This document shows positions 13,099 to 20,836 of a stretch of 25,024 bases of DNA, in pieces. Origin of the DNA: Candidatus Aenigmatarchaeota archaeon. Its GTDB lineage: Archaea; Aenigmatarchaeota; Aenigmatarchaeia; JACPZZ01. The translations under genes were made by a program, and so were the position numbers. Position 1 is the stretch's first letter, and every line of letters starts with the position of its first letter. The notes under the pieces are model-generated. The model was not told the DNA's origin, searched no databases, and saw only the letters and a list, made by a program, of their open reading frames with translations. The DNA is taken from positions 1-25,024 of the forward strand of contig JACOVS010000047.1 in the NCBI GenBank assembly GCA_016177205.1, written 5' to 3'.

Positions 13099-15165
13099 AT
13101 GGCCACAGACCCTGTTTGCGGGATGTATGTAGACGAGAAAAACGCAGTTTACAAAAGGGAGAAAAATGGCGAAACGTTCTATTTCTGCAGCGAGAAGTGC
13201 CTGAAAGAGTTTGAACAGCCGGAAGTCGAGTACAATAAATTAAAGCGGGTGACGGCTTTCAGCATTGTTTTGTCGGCGGCAACGCTGGTCCTTACTTACT
13301 TCCCCCTTTTGCCTGTGCTCCCGAACAACGCCTGGCTGTTTATCCTTTCGACGCCCGTGCAATTTATCGGGGGCTGGAGATTCTATAAAGGCGCTTTTGA
13401 CGCGTTAAAAGCCAAAACAGCAAACATGGACACGCTGATCGCGCTGGGCACATCGGCGGCGTGGCTTTACAGCACACTGGTGATATTCCTGCCGCAGGCA
13501 TTCAGGGGGGAGGTGTACTTCGATACTTCCGCAATAATCATAGCATTGATACTGGTTGGAAAATTATTGGAGGAGATGGCAAAGGGCAGGGCTTCGGAAT
13601 CGTTGAGAAAATTGCTTGACCTGCGGCCAAAGCACGCTGTTGTTGTCAGAAACGGCAAGGAGGTTGAAATTCCGGCGAGTGAGGTGTCTGTGGGGGACGT
13701 GATGCTTGTGAAGCCCGGGCAATCCATCCCCACGGACGGCGTCATACTCGAAGGCCATACGGAAATAGACGAGTCTATGATAACCGGCGAAAGCCTTCCG
13801 GTCACGAGAAAAGAGAACGACCAGGTAATAGGCTCTACGATAAACAAGTCCGGGTTGTTGAAGATCAGGGCGACAAACGTCGGTTCGGACACGACACTGT
13901 CCCAAATAATTAAACTGGTTGAGAAAGCGCAGATTTCGAAAGTTCCGATACAAAGGCTGGCCGACAGAATATCCGCCTATTTTGTACCGGCTGTGATTCT
14001 GGTTGCACTGGTTTCGTCGTTTGCCTGGTACGCGGTTACGTCCAACTTCATCTTTTCGCTGACAATCGCGATAATGGTGCTCATAATAGCATGCCCGTGT
14101 GCGTTAGGCCTTGCGACGCCGACGGCAATATTGGTAGGAACCGGGAAGGCCGCGGAAAACGGAATACTTATCAGAAACGGCGAGGCGCTTGAGACTGCGC
14201 ACAAAGTAAATACGATAATTTTTGACAAGACAGGCACTTTGACAAAAGGAAAGCCGTCCGTTACAGACCTGGCGGCGATCAGCGGGGATACGAAGGCGCT
14301 TTTAAAAATTGCGGCAATAGGCGAGAAAGGGTCCGAACACCCGTTGGGCGAGGCGATAATCCGGAAGGCGGAAGAAATGAAAATTAAAACGGAGTACGCA
14401 AAATCCTACCAGACGTTTTCCGGAAAAGGAATAAAATCCGAATATCTGAGGCGCAACTTACTGGTGGGCAATGCGGCGTTAATGAAGGACCACAAGCTTG
14501 ATGTTTCGCAGCTGGACGCACAAGTGGAGAAGCTGGAAAGCGAGGGCAAAACCGCCACCTTGGTCGCCTATAACAATAAACCGCTGGGCGTAATCGGAAT
14601 CGCGGACACGCTGCAGGATTATTCCAGGGATGCCGTGGAGGCGTTGAGTGCAAAAAAGATAGAAGTAATAATGATAACCGGCGACAACGAGCGGACCGCA
14701 AACGCGATTGCAAAACAGGCGGGGATAGAGAAAGTTTTCGCTAACGTGCTGCCGCAGAACAAGGCCGAAAAGGTAAAAGAGCTGCAGGCCGAAGGAAAGG
14801 TTGTCGCATTTGTAGGCGACGGCATCAATGATGCGCCGGCGTTGGCGCAGGCTGATGTGGGCATTGCGATTGGTTCTGGCACAGATGTGGCGAAGGAGAC
14901 CGGGAGCGTAATCCTAATTAAGCATGACTTGAGGGACATCTTCACGTCGATAGATATAAGCAAATACACAATGAAAAAAATAAAGCAAAACCTTTTCTGG
15001 GCTTTTTTCTACAACACCGCAGGAATTCCGGTAGCAGCCGGCTTGCTTTATCCCTATTTCGGGCTGCTGCTGACGCCTTTAATCGCAGCAGCGGCAATGG
15101 CTTTCAGCTCATTCTTTGTCGTGGGTAATTCTGTTTTGATGCGCGGGTATAAGCCAAAATTCTAA
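13099..15165 (+). CDS. copA: Cu(I)-exporting P1B-type ATPase with N-terminal YHS domain
   Basis: A 688-residue copper pump. The YHS domain (residues ~3-40: DPVCGM, FYFCSEKC) stands where most CopA proteins have HMA domains. The remaining marks are canonical: TGES in the actuator (~228), the transport motif CPC in IACPCALGLATP (~331), phosphorylated Asp in DKTGTLT (~376), HP motif in SEHPLGEA, TGDN, and GDGINDAP (~573). Helices 7 and 8 have YN and MAFSS, the Cu(I)-type P1B-1 signature. AAGGAG lies 13 bases before the ATG, rather far. It likely exports copper from the cytosol and is probably controlled with the PadR-TRASH unit. Confidence 0.95.
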   Translation: MATDPVCGMYVDEKNAVYKREKNGETFYFCSEKCLKEFEQPEVEYNKLKRVTAFSIVLSAATLVLTYFPLLPVLPNNAWLFILSTPVQFIGGWRFYKGAFDALKAKTANMDTLIALGTSAAWLYSTLVIFLPQAFRGEVYFDTSAIIIALILVGKLLEEMAKGRASESLRKLLDLRPKHAVVVRNGKEVEIPASEVSVGDVMLVKPGQSIPTDGVILEGHTEIDESMITGESLPVTRKENDQVIGSTINKSGLLKIRATNVGSDTTLSQIIKLVEKAQISKVPIQRLADRISAYFVPAVILVALVSSFAWYAVTSNFIFSLTIAIMVLIIACPCALGLATPTAILVGTGKAAENGILIRNGEALETAHKVNTIIFDKTGTLTKGKPSVTDLAAISGDTKALLKIAAIGEKGSEHPLGEAIIRKAEEMKIKTEYAKSYQTFSGKGIKSEYLRRNLLVGNAALMKDHKLDVSQLDAQVEKLESEGKTATLVAYNNKPLGVIGIADTLQDYSRDAVEALSAKKIEVIMITGDNERTANAIAKQAGIEKVFANVLPQNKAEKVKELQAEGKVVAFVGDGINDAPALAQADVGIAIGSGTDVAKETGSVILIKHDLRDIFTSIDISKYTMKKIKQNLFWAFFYNTAGIPVAAGLLYPYFGLLLTPLIAAAAMAFSSFFVVGNSVLMRGYKPKF

Positions 15166-15617
15166 CATCCGTTGCGTTTTGCCCATTCCTCATTCCCGAA
15201 CTCGCTTTCTTCGCAGAACGACGGCGTTATGCTCCCCAAACCGCTTTCAAGAAGCAATTCGTTGAGATTTTTTCCGCTGCAATGAACAACGGCGACAATA
15301 CGGCCGTAACTGCCCCCTGTTTGGTAGTCGTCCTCGTCAATAACTGCGCCGGAACCCGGGGGACACAAGTTGGCTGTGAAATCCCCCGCCCGTCTTCCCG
15401 CATCCTCGTTACTCTCGGGTGAATTCACTAGCGCCAGCCTTATTGTTTTGTTCGCTATCACGAGGGTGTCGCCGTCGATGACGCGGTCAACTTCGCCCTC
15501 GATACAGCGCGCGAACCCCTTGCATAATTTCCCATCCGTGCTTTGGTAATGGGCCAGAAAAGCAAGCGCCAGCACAGCGGCAAAGGCAAAAATTATTGCA
15601 CTGTTTCCGATTTTCAT
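15162..15617 (-). CDS. Secreted staphylococcal-nuclease-like protein
   Basis: A 151-residue protein with an N-terminal signal or anchor (7-22). The SNase (TNase) fold is seen in VDRVIDGDTLVI, IRLALVNSPE and YGRIVAVV. Catalytic residues expected from the family are present: D48/D50-T51, R60, E68 and the Arg of YGR. Six cysteines in the mature part suggest disulfides, in line with the nearby thiol-redox genes. It probably degrades external nucleic acid. It converges on copA with a four-base overlap of stop codons. Confidence 0.85.
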   Translation of the reverse strand: MKIGNSAIIFAFAAVLALAFLAHYQSTDGKLCKGFARCIEGEVDRVIDGDTLVIANKTIRLALVNSPESNEDAGRRAGDFTANLCPPGSGAVIDEDDYQTGGSYGRIVAVVHCSGKNLNELLLESGLGSITPSFCEESEFGNEEWAKRNGC

Positions 15618-15641
15618 CCGGATAATATTTCCGGGGCTGTG

Positions 15642-15648
15642 TTTTTAA
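15642..15648 (-). promoter_or_regulatory. TATA box for the nuclease gene
   Basis: On the - strand CTTAAAAAC is centred about 27 bases before the ATG at 15617, predicting a leaderless transcript. Confidence 0.5.
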
Positions 15649-15669
15649 GTTTGTTATGCCGCAGCCGGA

Positions 15670-15678
15670 TTTATTAAA
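15670..15678 (+). promoter_or_regulatory. TATA box for the sugar dehydrogenase operon
   Basis: TTTATTAAA predicts a start near 15700, between the two possible ATGs at 15693 and 15705 and favouring the second. Confidence 0.55.
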
Positions 15679-15704
15679 TCCCCGCCCCAACTATGGTTGA
15701 GTTT

Positions 15705-16877
15705 ATGAAAAGAAAGCCCAAAAATCTGAATACGCCGGTTTTTGTCGCAATAATCGCGTTAGTTTTCCTGTTTTACGTATACAGCAACCTGGGCATCAGG
15801 CCCGCGACGAAAGACGGACTGGACAAAGTAAAGCTGCCTGAAGGGTTTAAGATATCGGTTTTTGCGGATTTCGGGGGCGAAGGCCTTTCTTATCCCGGAC
15901 CGAACGCAGGACCGCGCCTGATGGGGTTCAGGAACGGCACGCTTTTCGTCACGCTGACAAAAGACGGCAAGGTTGTTGCGTTGCCGGATGGGAACGGGGA
16001 TAAGACGGCGGACCGTGTTGTTGTATTTGCAGAAGGTTTGAAGAACCCGCACGGGATTGCATTCCATAAAGACTGGGTTTATGTCGCAGAAGAGAACGAG
16101 GTCATAAGGTTCAAGGATTCAAACTTTGACCTTGCGCCTGACGAAGAAGCGGAAAAACTTGTTTATAACATACCGACCGGCGGGCATTTCACAAGGACGA
16201 TTTTAATCCATAACAACAGCTTATACCTGAGTATCGGTTCTAGTTGCAACGTTTGTTATGAACAAACGGCTGCAAGGGCCGCTGTCCTGGAGTGCGACCT
16301 GGAAGGCAACAACTGCTCTTTGTTTGCGTCGGGCTTGAGAAACGCTGTCGGCATGGCTGTAAACAAGGAAACGCAGGAAATTTTCGTCACCGACAACGGA
16401 AGGGATTTGTTGGGCAACAACATCCCGCCGGAAGAAGTTAATATTTTGAAAGCCGGCAGGAATTACGGATGGCCTGTTTGCTACGGGAATAAAATACACG
16501 ACGCAGATTTTGACAAAAACGCCTATGTCAGGGACCCGTGCGCTGATACCGAACCGCCTGCGGTTGAAATGCAAGCGCATTCCGCGCCATTGGGATTAAC
16601 GTTCTATTACGCGGATCAGTTTCCGGAAGAGTATAGAGGAAATCTTTTTGTCGCATTTCACGGGTCTTGGAACCGTGAAGAACCAACGGGTTATAAGGTT
16701 GTGAGAATAGTATTTGACGGTAAAAAATATGATGTCAAAGACTTTGCGACAGGCTGGCTTTCCGATGGAAAAATCCTGGGCAGGCCTGTTGACGTTATTG
16801 TCGCAGGTGACGGGTCATTGTTCGTTTCGGACGACAATTCCGGAAGAATATATAGAATTTATTACCAAGGCGTATGA
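15705..16877 (+). CDS. PQQ-type aldose sugar dehydrogenase-like beta-propeller
   Basis: About 390 residues. A signal anchor at ~10-27 places the propeller outside the cell. It follows soluble glucose/aldose sugar dehydrogenases of the YliI type: LPEGFKISVFA at the start, GLKNPHGIAFH, GLRNAVGMAV, EEVNILKAGRNYGWPVCYG, the VAFHGSWNR strand and the final GRPVDVIVAGDGSLFVSDD. Such enzymes oxidise sugars with PQQ; other members of this propeller family bind no PQQ, and cofactor residues cannot be settled by eye. Start at 15705 follows the TATA box; 15693 is possible. It overlaps the flavoprotein gene by four bases. Confidence 0.85.
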   Translation: MKRKPKNLNTPVFVAIIALVFLFYVYSNLGIRPATKDGLDKVKLPEGFKISVFADFGGEGLSYPGPNAGPRLMGFRNGTLFVTLTKDGKVVALPDGNGDKTADRVVVFAEGLKNPHGIAFHKDWVYVAEENEVIRFKDSNFDLAPDEEAEKLVYNIPTGGHFTRTILIHNNSLYLSIGSSCNVCYEQTAARAAVLECDLEGNNCSLFASGLRNAVGMAVNKETQEIFVTDNGRDLLGNNIPPEEVNILKAGRNYGWPVCYGNKIHDADFDKNAYVRDPCADTEPPAVEMQAHSAPLGLTFYYADQFPEEYRGNLFVAFHGSWNREEPTGYKVVRIVFDGKKYDVKDFATGWLSDGKILGRPVDVIVAGDGSLFVSDDNSGRIYRIYYQGV

Positions 16878-17572
16878 TCATGGAAATAACCGAAGGCGTT
16901 GTGATAGAATCTTTTGAAGAAGTTCCCGAAGTGAGAGTCGTTAGAATAAAGCCGTCCAGATGGCTTGATTTTAAACCCGGGCAGTATTTTCAGGTGTTCA
17001 TTCCTGACGGTGACGACATCAAGCCTTACTCCGTTTCCTCACCTCCGTCTAACCGCGAATACATAGAATTTTGCGTCAAAAGGGTGGAGGGCGGGCATGC
17101 GTCGAATTTCATGTTCCATACCGAAATCGGCGATAAATTAAAGATGCAAGGGCCGATGGGCCGTTTCGTGCTTCAGGATAATATTGGCAACGATATAATA
17201 TTCGCAGCAACGGGAACAGGCATATCCTCGATAAAGCCAATGATCCAGACAATTTTTGAACGCGGAACAGACAAGCAGATATGGCTTTTCTTCGGCGTTC
17301 GGACGGAAAATGATATAATTTACAAAAAAGAATTTGAAAAAATTGCGGCAAAAAACAGGAATTTCCATTTTATTCCCTGCTTGAGCCGCGCTTTGGAAGC
17401 GTGGCGCGGAGAACGGGGATACGTGCAGGACGCGATGAAAAGACTGATCAAGGACATAACCAACAAGGACGTCTATTTGTGCGGTGTGGCTGAGATGGTA
17501 GAACAGATGCGCAAGATTGCGGAAGAGCTGGGCTTTACTAAGGAAAAGATACACTTTGAGAAGTATGTTTAA
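16874..17572 (+). CDS. FNR-type FAD/NAD(P)H oxidoreductase
   Basis: A 232-residue ferredoxin-NADP reductase-like protein. The FAD-binding barrel carries KPYSVSSPP (family R-x-Y-S, here K) and GGHASNFMF. The nucleotide domain carries the Gly-rich GTGISSIKPM and the C-terminal CGVAEMV. There is no added ferredoxin domain. ATGA overlap with the dehydrogenase gene indicates coupled translation, although one product is exported and the other cytosolic. An NAD(P)H:ferredoxin, flavodoxin or quinone role is possible; the partner is unknown. ATG 16880 is an alternative start. Confidence 0.9.
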   Translation: MIMEITEGVVIESFEEVPEVRVVRIKPSRWLDFKPGQYFQVFIPDGDDIKPYSVSSPPSNREYIEFCVKRVEGGHASNFMFHTEIGDKLKMQGPMGRFVLQDNIGNDIIFAATGTGISSIKPMIQTIFERGTDKQIWLFFGVRTENDIIYKKEFEKIAAKNRNFHFIPCLSRALEAWRGERGYVQDAMKRLIKDITNKDVYLCGVAEMVEQMRKIAEELGFTKEKIHFEKYV

Positions 17573-17578
17573 GCTTTT

Positions 17579-17700
17579 CATAGGAAATCATAGGTTTCCT
17601 ATGCATGAAAACCAGAGGTTTTCATTGTCTTTTGGAAAAGAAAAGCCTTAACAACGAAAATCTGACGATTTTCGTGTGTAGGAAACTAAAGTTTCCTACA
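17579..17700. repeat. Cluster of four short perfect hairpins
   Basis: Four inverted repeats follow one another. 17579-17603 has 11-bp arms (one G-T pair) and loop ATA. 17605-17625 has ATGAAAACC/GGTTTTCAT with loop AGA. 17654-17675 has ACGAAAATC/GATTTTCGT with loop TGAC. 17677-17700 has TGTAGGAAAC/GTTTCCTACA with loop TAAA. All share a GAAA core in the left arm and TTTC in the right. They lie between the ends of two convergent operons, so bidirectional termination is one use; a palindromic repeat family is another. Confidence 0.8.
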
Positions 17701-17734
17701 GGTAAAAGAAAACCTTGGGTTCTAACTGAAAAAA

Positions 17735-17878
17735 TCATGCCGCTTTCGGTTTTAACACAACGTTACAGCCCTTGCACATGCCCGGCTTCTTGTACATTTT
17801 TTCGCACATCTGGCAGGCGAAAACCAGCTTTGTCATGTTTTCATTCCCGTCCTGCGTTTTGTCGTCTTCTGTCATCAT
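17735..17878 (-). CDS. 47-residue CxxC/CxxC metal-binding protein
   Basis: The - strand frame gives an acidic start (MMTEDDKTQDGNENM), then VFACQMCEKMYKKPGMCKGC and a basic end (VVLKPKAA). Two C-x2-C pairs make a rubredoxin-like knuckle, resembling small heavy-metal-binding domains with PGxC-x2-C. It begins four bases after the glutaredoxin stop and is clearly the last gene of that operon. A second ATG at 17875 is possible. It may bind Zn or Cu; no precise family is claimed. Confidence 0.75.
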   Translation of the reverse strand: MMTEDDKTQDGNENMTKLVFACQMCEKMYKKPGMCKGCNVVLKPKAA

Positions 17879-17882
17879 ATTG

Positions 17883-18116
17883 TCACTTCAGTTTCAACAG
17901 TTTCTTAAGCGTTGGCACATCGTAACCGATAACTATGTCACCGTCTATGTCCGTTACCGGTATCCCTGCCTGGCCGGACTTTTCTACGGACTCTTCCGCC
18001 GCGCCTCCGACTTTTTCTATGTCACGGTCCTCGAATTCCACCTTGTTGGCCTTGAGAAAATCCTTTACCTTGTGACACCAAGGGCACCACTCTGCGGTAT
18101 AAGTTATGACTTTCAC
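17883..18116 (-). CDS. Glutaredoxin-like protein
   Basis: A 77-residue thioredoxin-fold protein. The active site AEWCPWCHK (C11, C14) follows strand 1, and GIPVTDIDGDIVIGYD is the cis-Pro strand plus the final turn. It resembles NrdH/MJ0307-like small redox proteins that reduce disulfides. It is third in the operon bcp-btuF-like-grx-CxxC protein; it could recycle the peroxiredoxin. Confidence 0.92.
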   Translation of the reverse strand: MKVITYTAEWCPWCHKVKDFLKANKVEFEDRDIEKVGGAAEESVEKSGQAGIPVTDIDGDIVIGYDVPTLKKLLKLK

Positions 18117-18128
18117 GGCATTACCTGT

Positions 18129-18938
18129 TCATTTTTGCAAGTTTTGGGCTAAATAACCATTGGTAGCGTCATTGATACCTCGGGACCGGGTTTGATCCAG
18201 GATTGCAGCCAGCTTCTCTGCGGCATTTACAAGCCTTGGGCCCGGGCGGTTTAAAAGCGAATCGTCCATGACAATTATCTTGTTGTTTTTTACAGCGTCC
18301 AGATTTTGCCACCCTGGCCTTTGCAGTATAAATCTTTTGTCCGATTTCTCCCCGAAGCCGCAAAGAGACACCACGATAATTTCCGGGCCGAATTTTGCAA
18401 CTTCTTGAAGGGTCGTTTCACGGCTTATTTCCCCGGCCTTTATCATGCTTTCCCCTCCGGCTATCCTGATTATATCCGGCACCCAATTGCCGGAAACCGT
18501 AGGAGGCCGGTGCCATTCCTCGCAATAAACTTTTACTGGTTCATCAAAAATTTGTTTTACCCCGTCAAGGCCGTTCATTATTTCGCCTACCAAAGTTTTG
18601 GATTCCTTTAGTTTGTGGCAGGATTTGCCTATGGTTATTATGCTTTCATAAACTCCGCCAAGGTTTTTTGGGTCCGTGTGGACAACATTAAAACCTTTTG
18701 CGCTCAGAGCCTTTGCGATTTTTTCCTGCAAAAACGTGGACGTGAAGATTAGATCGGGCTTTAGGCTTTCTACCCTGCCGTATTCAGGGTCTACCCAGCC
18801 GCCTATTTTTGTTATTTTTTTCGCTTCGTCAGGATAATCGCAGAACCTTGTAACACCAACAACCTGCGGCCCCAAGCCCAGCGAAAAAAGTATTTCAGTG
18901 TTGCTGGGCGCAAGCGAAATTATCCGAATGCCTGTCAT
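18129..18938 (-). CDS. BtuF-like corrinoid/siderophore-binding protein without signal peptide
   Basis: A 269-residue class III periplasmic binding protein fold. The start IRIISLAPSNTEILFSLG and VVGVTRFCDYPDEAKK are the cobalamin-binding (BtuF) signature; VYCEEWHRPPTVSGNWVPD belongs to the second lobe. The ATG at 18938 overlaps the Bcp stop (ATGA), and the fold begins at residue 3, so there is no room for a signal peptide. The longer frame to 19088 lies inside the bcp gene. No permease or ATPase is next to it; a cytosolic corrinoid-handling role is inference. Confidence 0.88.
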   Translation of the reverse strand: MTGIRIISLAPSNTEILFSLGLGPQVVGVTRFCDYPDEAKKITKIGGWVDPEYGRVESLKPDLIFTSTFLQEKIAKALSAKGFNVVHTDPKNLGGVYESIITIGKSCHKLKESKTLVGEIMNGLDGVKQIFDEPVKVYCEEWHRPPTVSGNWVPDIIRIAGGESMIKAGEISRETTLQEVAKFGPEIIVVSLCGFGEKSDKRFILQRPGWQNLDAVKNNKIIVMDDSLLNRPGPRLVNAAEKLAAILDQTRSRGINDATNGYLAQNLQK

Positions 18939-19402
18939 AACGAGCCCAGAAAATCCAAAACTTCCCTTGAATGGTCCGCAGGGCTCACTTTGGGAAATAT
19001 TTTTTCTACGATACCGTTTTCGTTTATGACAAAAGTGGTCCTTTCGACACCCATGAACTCCTTTCCCATGAAGCTTTTCTTTTTCCATACGCCGTAGGTT
19101 TTCGATATTTCCTTGGTGGTATCACTGACCAGGGAAAAGTTGAGTTTATATTTTTTCTTGAATCTTTTGTGCGAGTCCACGCTGTCCGGGCTGACACCGA
19201 TCACAACGGCGCCCCTCACAGCCAGCGGCCTTACGTCATCCCTGAACGAACAAGCTTCCTTTACGCAGCCCGGTGTATCGTCCTTGGGGTAAAAATACAG
19301 AACAATTTTCCTGTTTTTGAAGTCGGCAAGCCTGATCTCCTTACCCGTATCGTTCTTGGCGGAAAAGTCCGGTGCCCTGTCGCCCGCTTTTATTCCAGTC
19401 AA
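18935..19402 (-). CDS. bcp: Bcp-type peroxiredoxin
   Basis: A 155-residue thiol peroxidase. The fold opens with GDRAPDFSAKNDTGKEI; the active site is KDDTPGCVKEACSFRD with peroxidatic C46 and C51 five residues on, the PrxQ/Bcp arrangement. VERTTFVINENG is the later conserved strand. The TTG start at 19402 is supported by GGGGAGATAGG just upstream and by a TATA-like box at 19440-19447 (-). It leads an operon with the BtuF-like, glutaredoxin and CxxC genes. Confidence 0.94.
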   Translation of the reverse strand: MTGIKAGDRAPDFSAKNDTGKEIRLADFKNRKIVLYFYPKDDTPGCVKEACSFRDDVRPLAVRGAVVIGVSPDSVDSHKRFKKKYKLNFSLVSDTTKEISKTYGVWKKKSFMGKEFMGVERTTFVINENGIVEKIFPKVSPADHSREVLDFLGSL

Positions 19403-19439
19403 ACCTATCTCCCCGTAACATCTAATACGGCCATGGAAC

Positions 19440-19447
19440 TTTTTAAC
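19440..19447 (-). promoter_or_regulatory. TATA box for the bcp operon
   Basis: On the - strand GTTAAAAA predicts a start near 19417, about 15 bases before the TTG; the leader contains GGGGAGATAGG. Confidence 0.45.
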
Positions 19448-19525
19448 CCTATTTGTTTTAAACCGGGCAGCCGGATTTATTTATACCTTTAATCATCTAA
19501 TAATCTAAGAATTTTGGGGATACGC

Positions 19526-19786
19526 TTGGCAAAGACTTACAAAATAGAATACGACCGGAACAACTGCATCGGCGCGGGAATATGCGCAGCGCTTGACCCG
19601 GAAAATTTCAAGATGAACGATGATACGAAGGCCGACCTGATAGACGCCACTTTTAACGAAAAAACCGGCATGTGGGAGAAAGAAGTCGGGCAGGAGGAAT
19701 ACGACAAAATTATGGCCGCAGCCGGCGGGTGCCCCGTTTTAATTATCCACGTCATAGACAAGGAAACAGGGGAGAGACTGGTTTAG
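19526..19786 (+). CDS. Single-cluster ferredoxin, altered ligand set
   Basis: An 86-residue ferredoxin of the Pyrococcus/Thermotoga type. CIGAGIC (C14, C20) and GGCPV (C69) give three cysteines. The position that is Asp or Cys in [4Fe-4S] relatives is Ala17, and the structural cysteine after CxxAxxC is Asp24. A [3Fe-4S] cluster is therefore predicted. TTG 19526 is chosen for GGGGAT at 19516-19521 and a TATA box near 19480-19487; TTG 19514 would add four residues. It is a likely electron carrier; its partner is unknown, though the FNR protein is a candidate. Confidence 0.85.
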   Translation: MAKTYKIEYDRNNCIGAGICAALDPENFKMNDDTKADLIDATFNEKTGMWEKEVGQEEYDKIMAAAGGCPVLIIHVIDKETGERLV

Positions 19787-19796
19787 GCGGTAACCG

Positions 19797-20765
19797 CTAT
19801 TTCTGGAGAGGATAATACCAGACATTCAGGTCCTCGTAAGGACCGTCGATTTCTATGTTCCTGTCCGCATTGATCCTACCGGCCTTGTTTAACCGCCCCG
19901 CAAAAACCCATCCGAGGTTCGCCGATTGCTGGTTGACTCCTCTTGACGTAGCCCTGTCCTCTGCGTACACCAGGCTTATTTCATCGCGGCCGCGCATCAG
20001 CTCGTCGACAAGCGATTGGACACAGGCCTGATTCAGGCCATTGCCCCTGTAGCCGGGATGGGTGGCTTCGTCGCTTATTTCGCAGATTCTCAATATTTCC
20101 CCGTCAATGTACATTTCCAACACTTCGGCCACGGCCGCGGCCGCAATGTCATCCCGGGCGCCCCTTACAAAGGCGGTTATCGAATTCGGATTTTGAACAA
20201 GGGCCGCCACATTTTCTTCTGTCAGCGGAAATACGTAATCCCTGTAAACAGAGCTGTACAGGTCAAAAAGCCTTCTTACGTCAGGGTCCCTGGTTACGCC
20301 TCTTTCCACATCAACGCTGTAACCGTTTGCGTGAGCCTTTGAAAAAGGGTTTCTTTCTCTGGCGGTTCTGATGGATTCAAGGACCATTCCCGTTTCCTTT
20401 TGTCGAACCGCCTCAGGCTCTATCCTGGTAGGATCATTTTCCCCGAAATAAACTACCCGTTCACGGCGGCCGCTCAGGGGTATGCTGGCCGTTTCGTTGC
20501 CGGCCAGGCGCAGCCCGTCCGGCGAAGGCAGCCACAGGCCCCTTTCATCACCGGACTCGTACATTGCCACAGGCCATGGGGTGTTAACTACAAATCTTAG
20601 GGATATTCTTGTGGCCCCTGTCTGGTCCGCAAGCCTTCTGGATTGCCCTACCACACTTTCTACCTGGTCCGGACTAATCACTACAGAATCGTAGAAACCC
20701 CTGACCCTGCGGTTATGGGCGTCGTATGCTGGTTCTATAGACCCTATCGAGCTTGGCTGCGCCAT
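19797..20765 (-). CDS. GNAT-family acetyltransferase-like protein
   Basis: A 322-residue protein. The C-terminal part (about 170-290) fits a GNAT fold: the strand EILRICEISDEATHPGYRGNGL with the acetyl-CoA loop, a helix (NQACVQSLVDELM), then VYAEDRATSRGVNQQSANLG and VFAGRL. This last pattern resembles lysine-related acetyltransferases such as AblB, but the rest does not let me name a substrate. The N-terminal ~150 residues are unrecognised. ATG 20765 is chosen for a TATA-like AATATAAT 26 bases upstream; GTG 20771 is in frame. Confidence 0.75.
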   Translation of the reverse strand: MAQPSSIGSIEPAYDAHNRRVRGFYDSVVISPDQVESVVGQSRRLADQTGATRISLRFVVNTPWPVAMYESGDERGLWLPSPDGLRLAGNETASIPLSGRRERVVYFGENDPTRIEPEAVRQKETGMVLESIRTARERNPFSKAHANGYSVDVERGVTRDPDVRRLFDLYSSVYRDYVFPLTEENVAALVQNPNSITAFVRGARDDIAAAAVAEVLEMYIDGEILRICEISDEATHPGYRGNGLNQACVQSLVDELMRGRDEISLVYAEDRATSRGVNQQSANLGWVFAGRLNKAGRINADRNIEIDGPYEDLNVWYYPLQK

Positions 20766-20771
20766 AAACAC

Positions 20772-20811
20772 AAAATAACGTGTTTATATTATATTAACTT
20801 AATGTTATTTT
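20772..20811. promoter_or_regulatory. Divergent promoter region with inverted repeat
   Basis: AAAATAAC (20772-20779) and GTTATTTT (20804-20811) are complementary and flank an A/T-rich core (TATATTATATTAA) that provides the TATA element of the - strand GNAT gene. This may be an operator; the + strand gene begins at 20837. Confidence 0.45.
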
Positions 20812-20836
20812 AGTAACAAATGTGTTGTGATGTGTT

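Noticed and set aside
9982..15165. Mobile element carrying the copper genes
   Set aside because: No integrase, transposase, terminal repeats or tRNA attachment site was seen at the borders; codon use does not look clearly different by eye.
17605..17925. 106-codon open frame on the + strand
   Set aside because: It runs through the four hairpins and then lies antisense to the CxxC protein and glutaredoxin genes; the product has no recognisable domain.
18939..19088. N-terminal extension of the BtuF-like protein
   Set aside because: The extra 50 codons lie within bcp in another frame, are very basic and Cys/His rich, and precede the normal family start.
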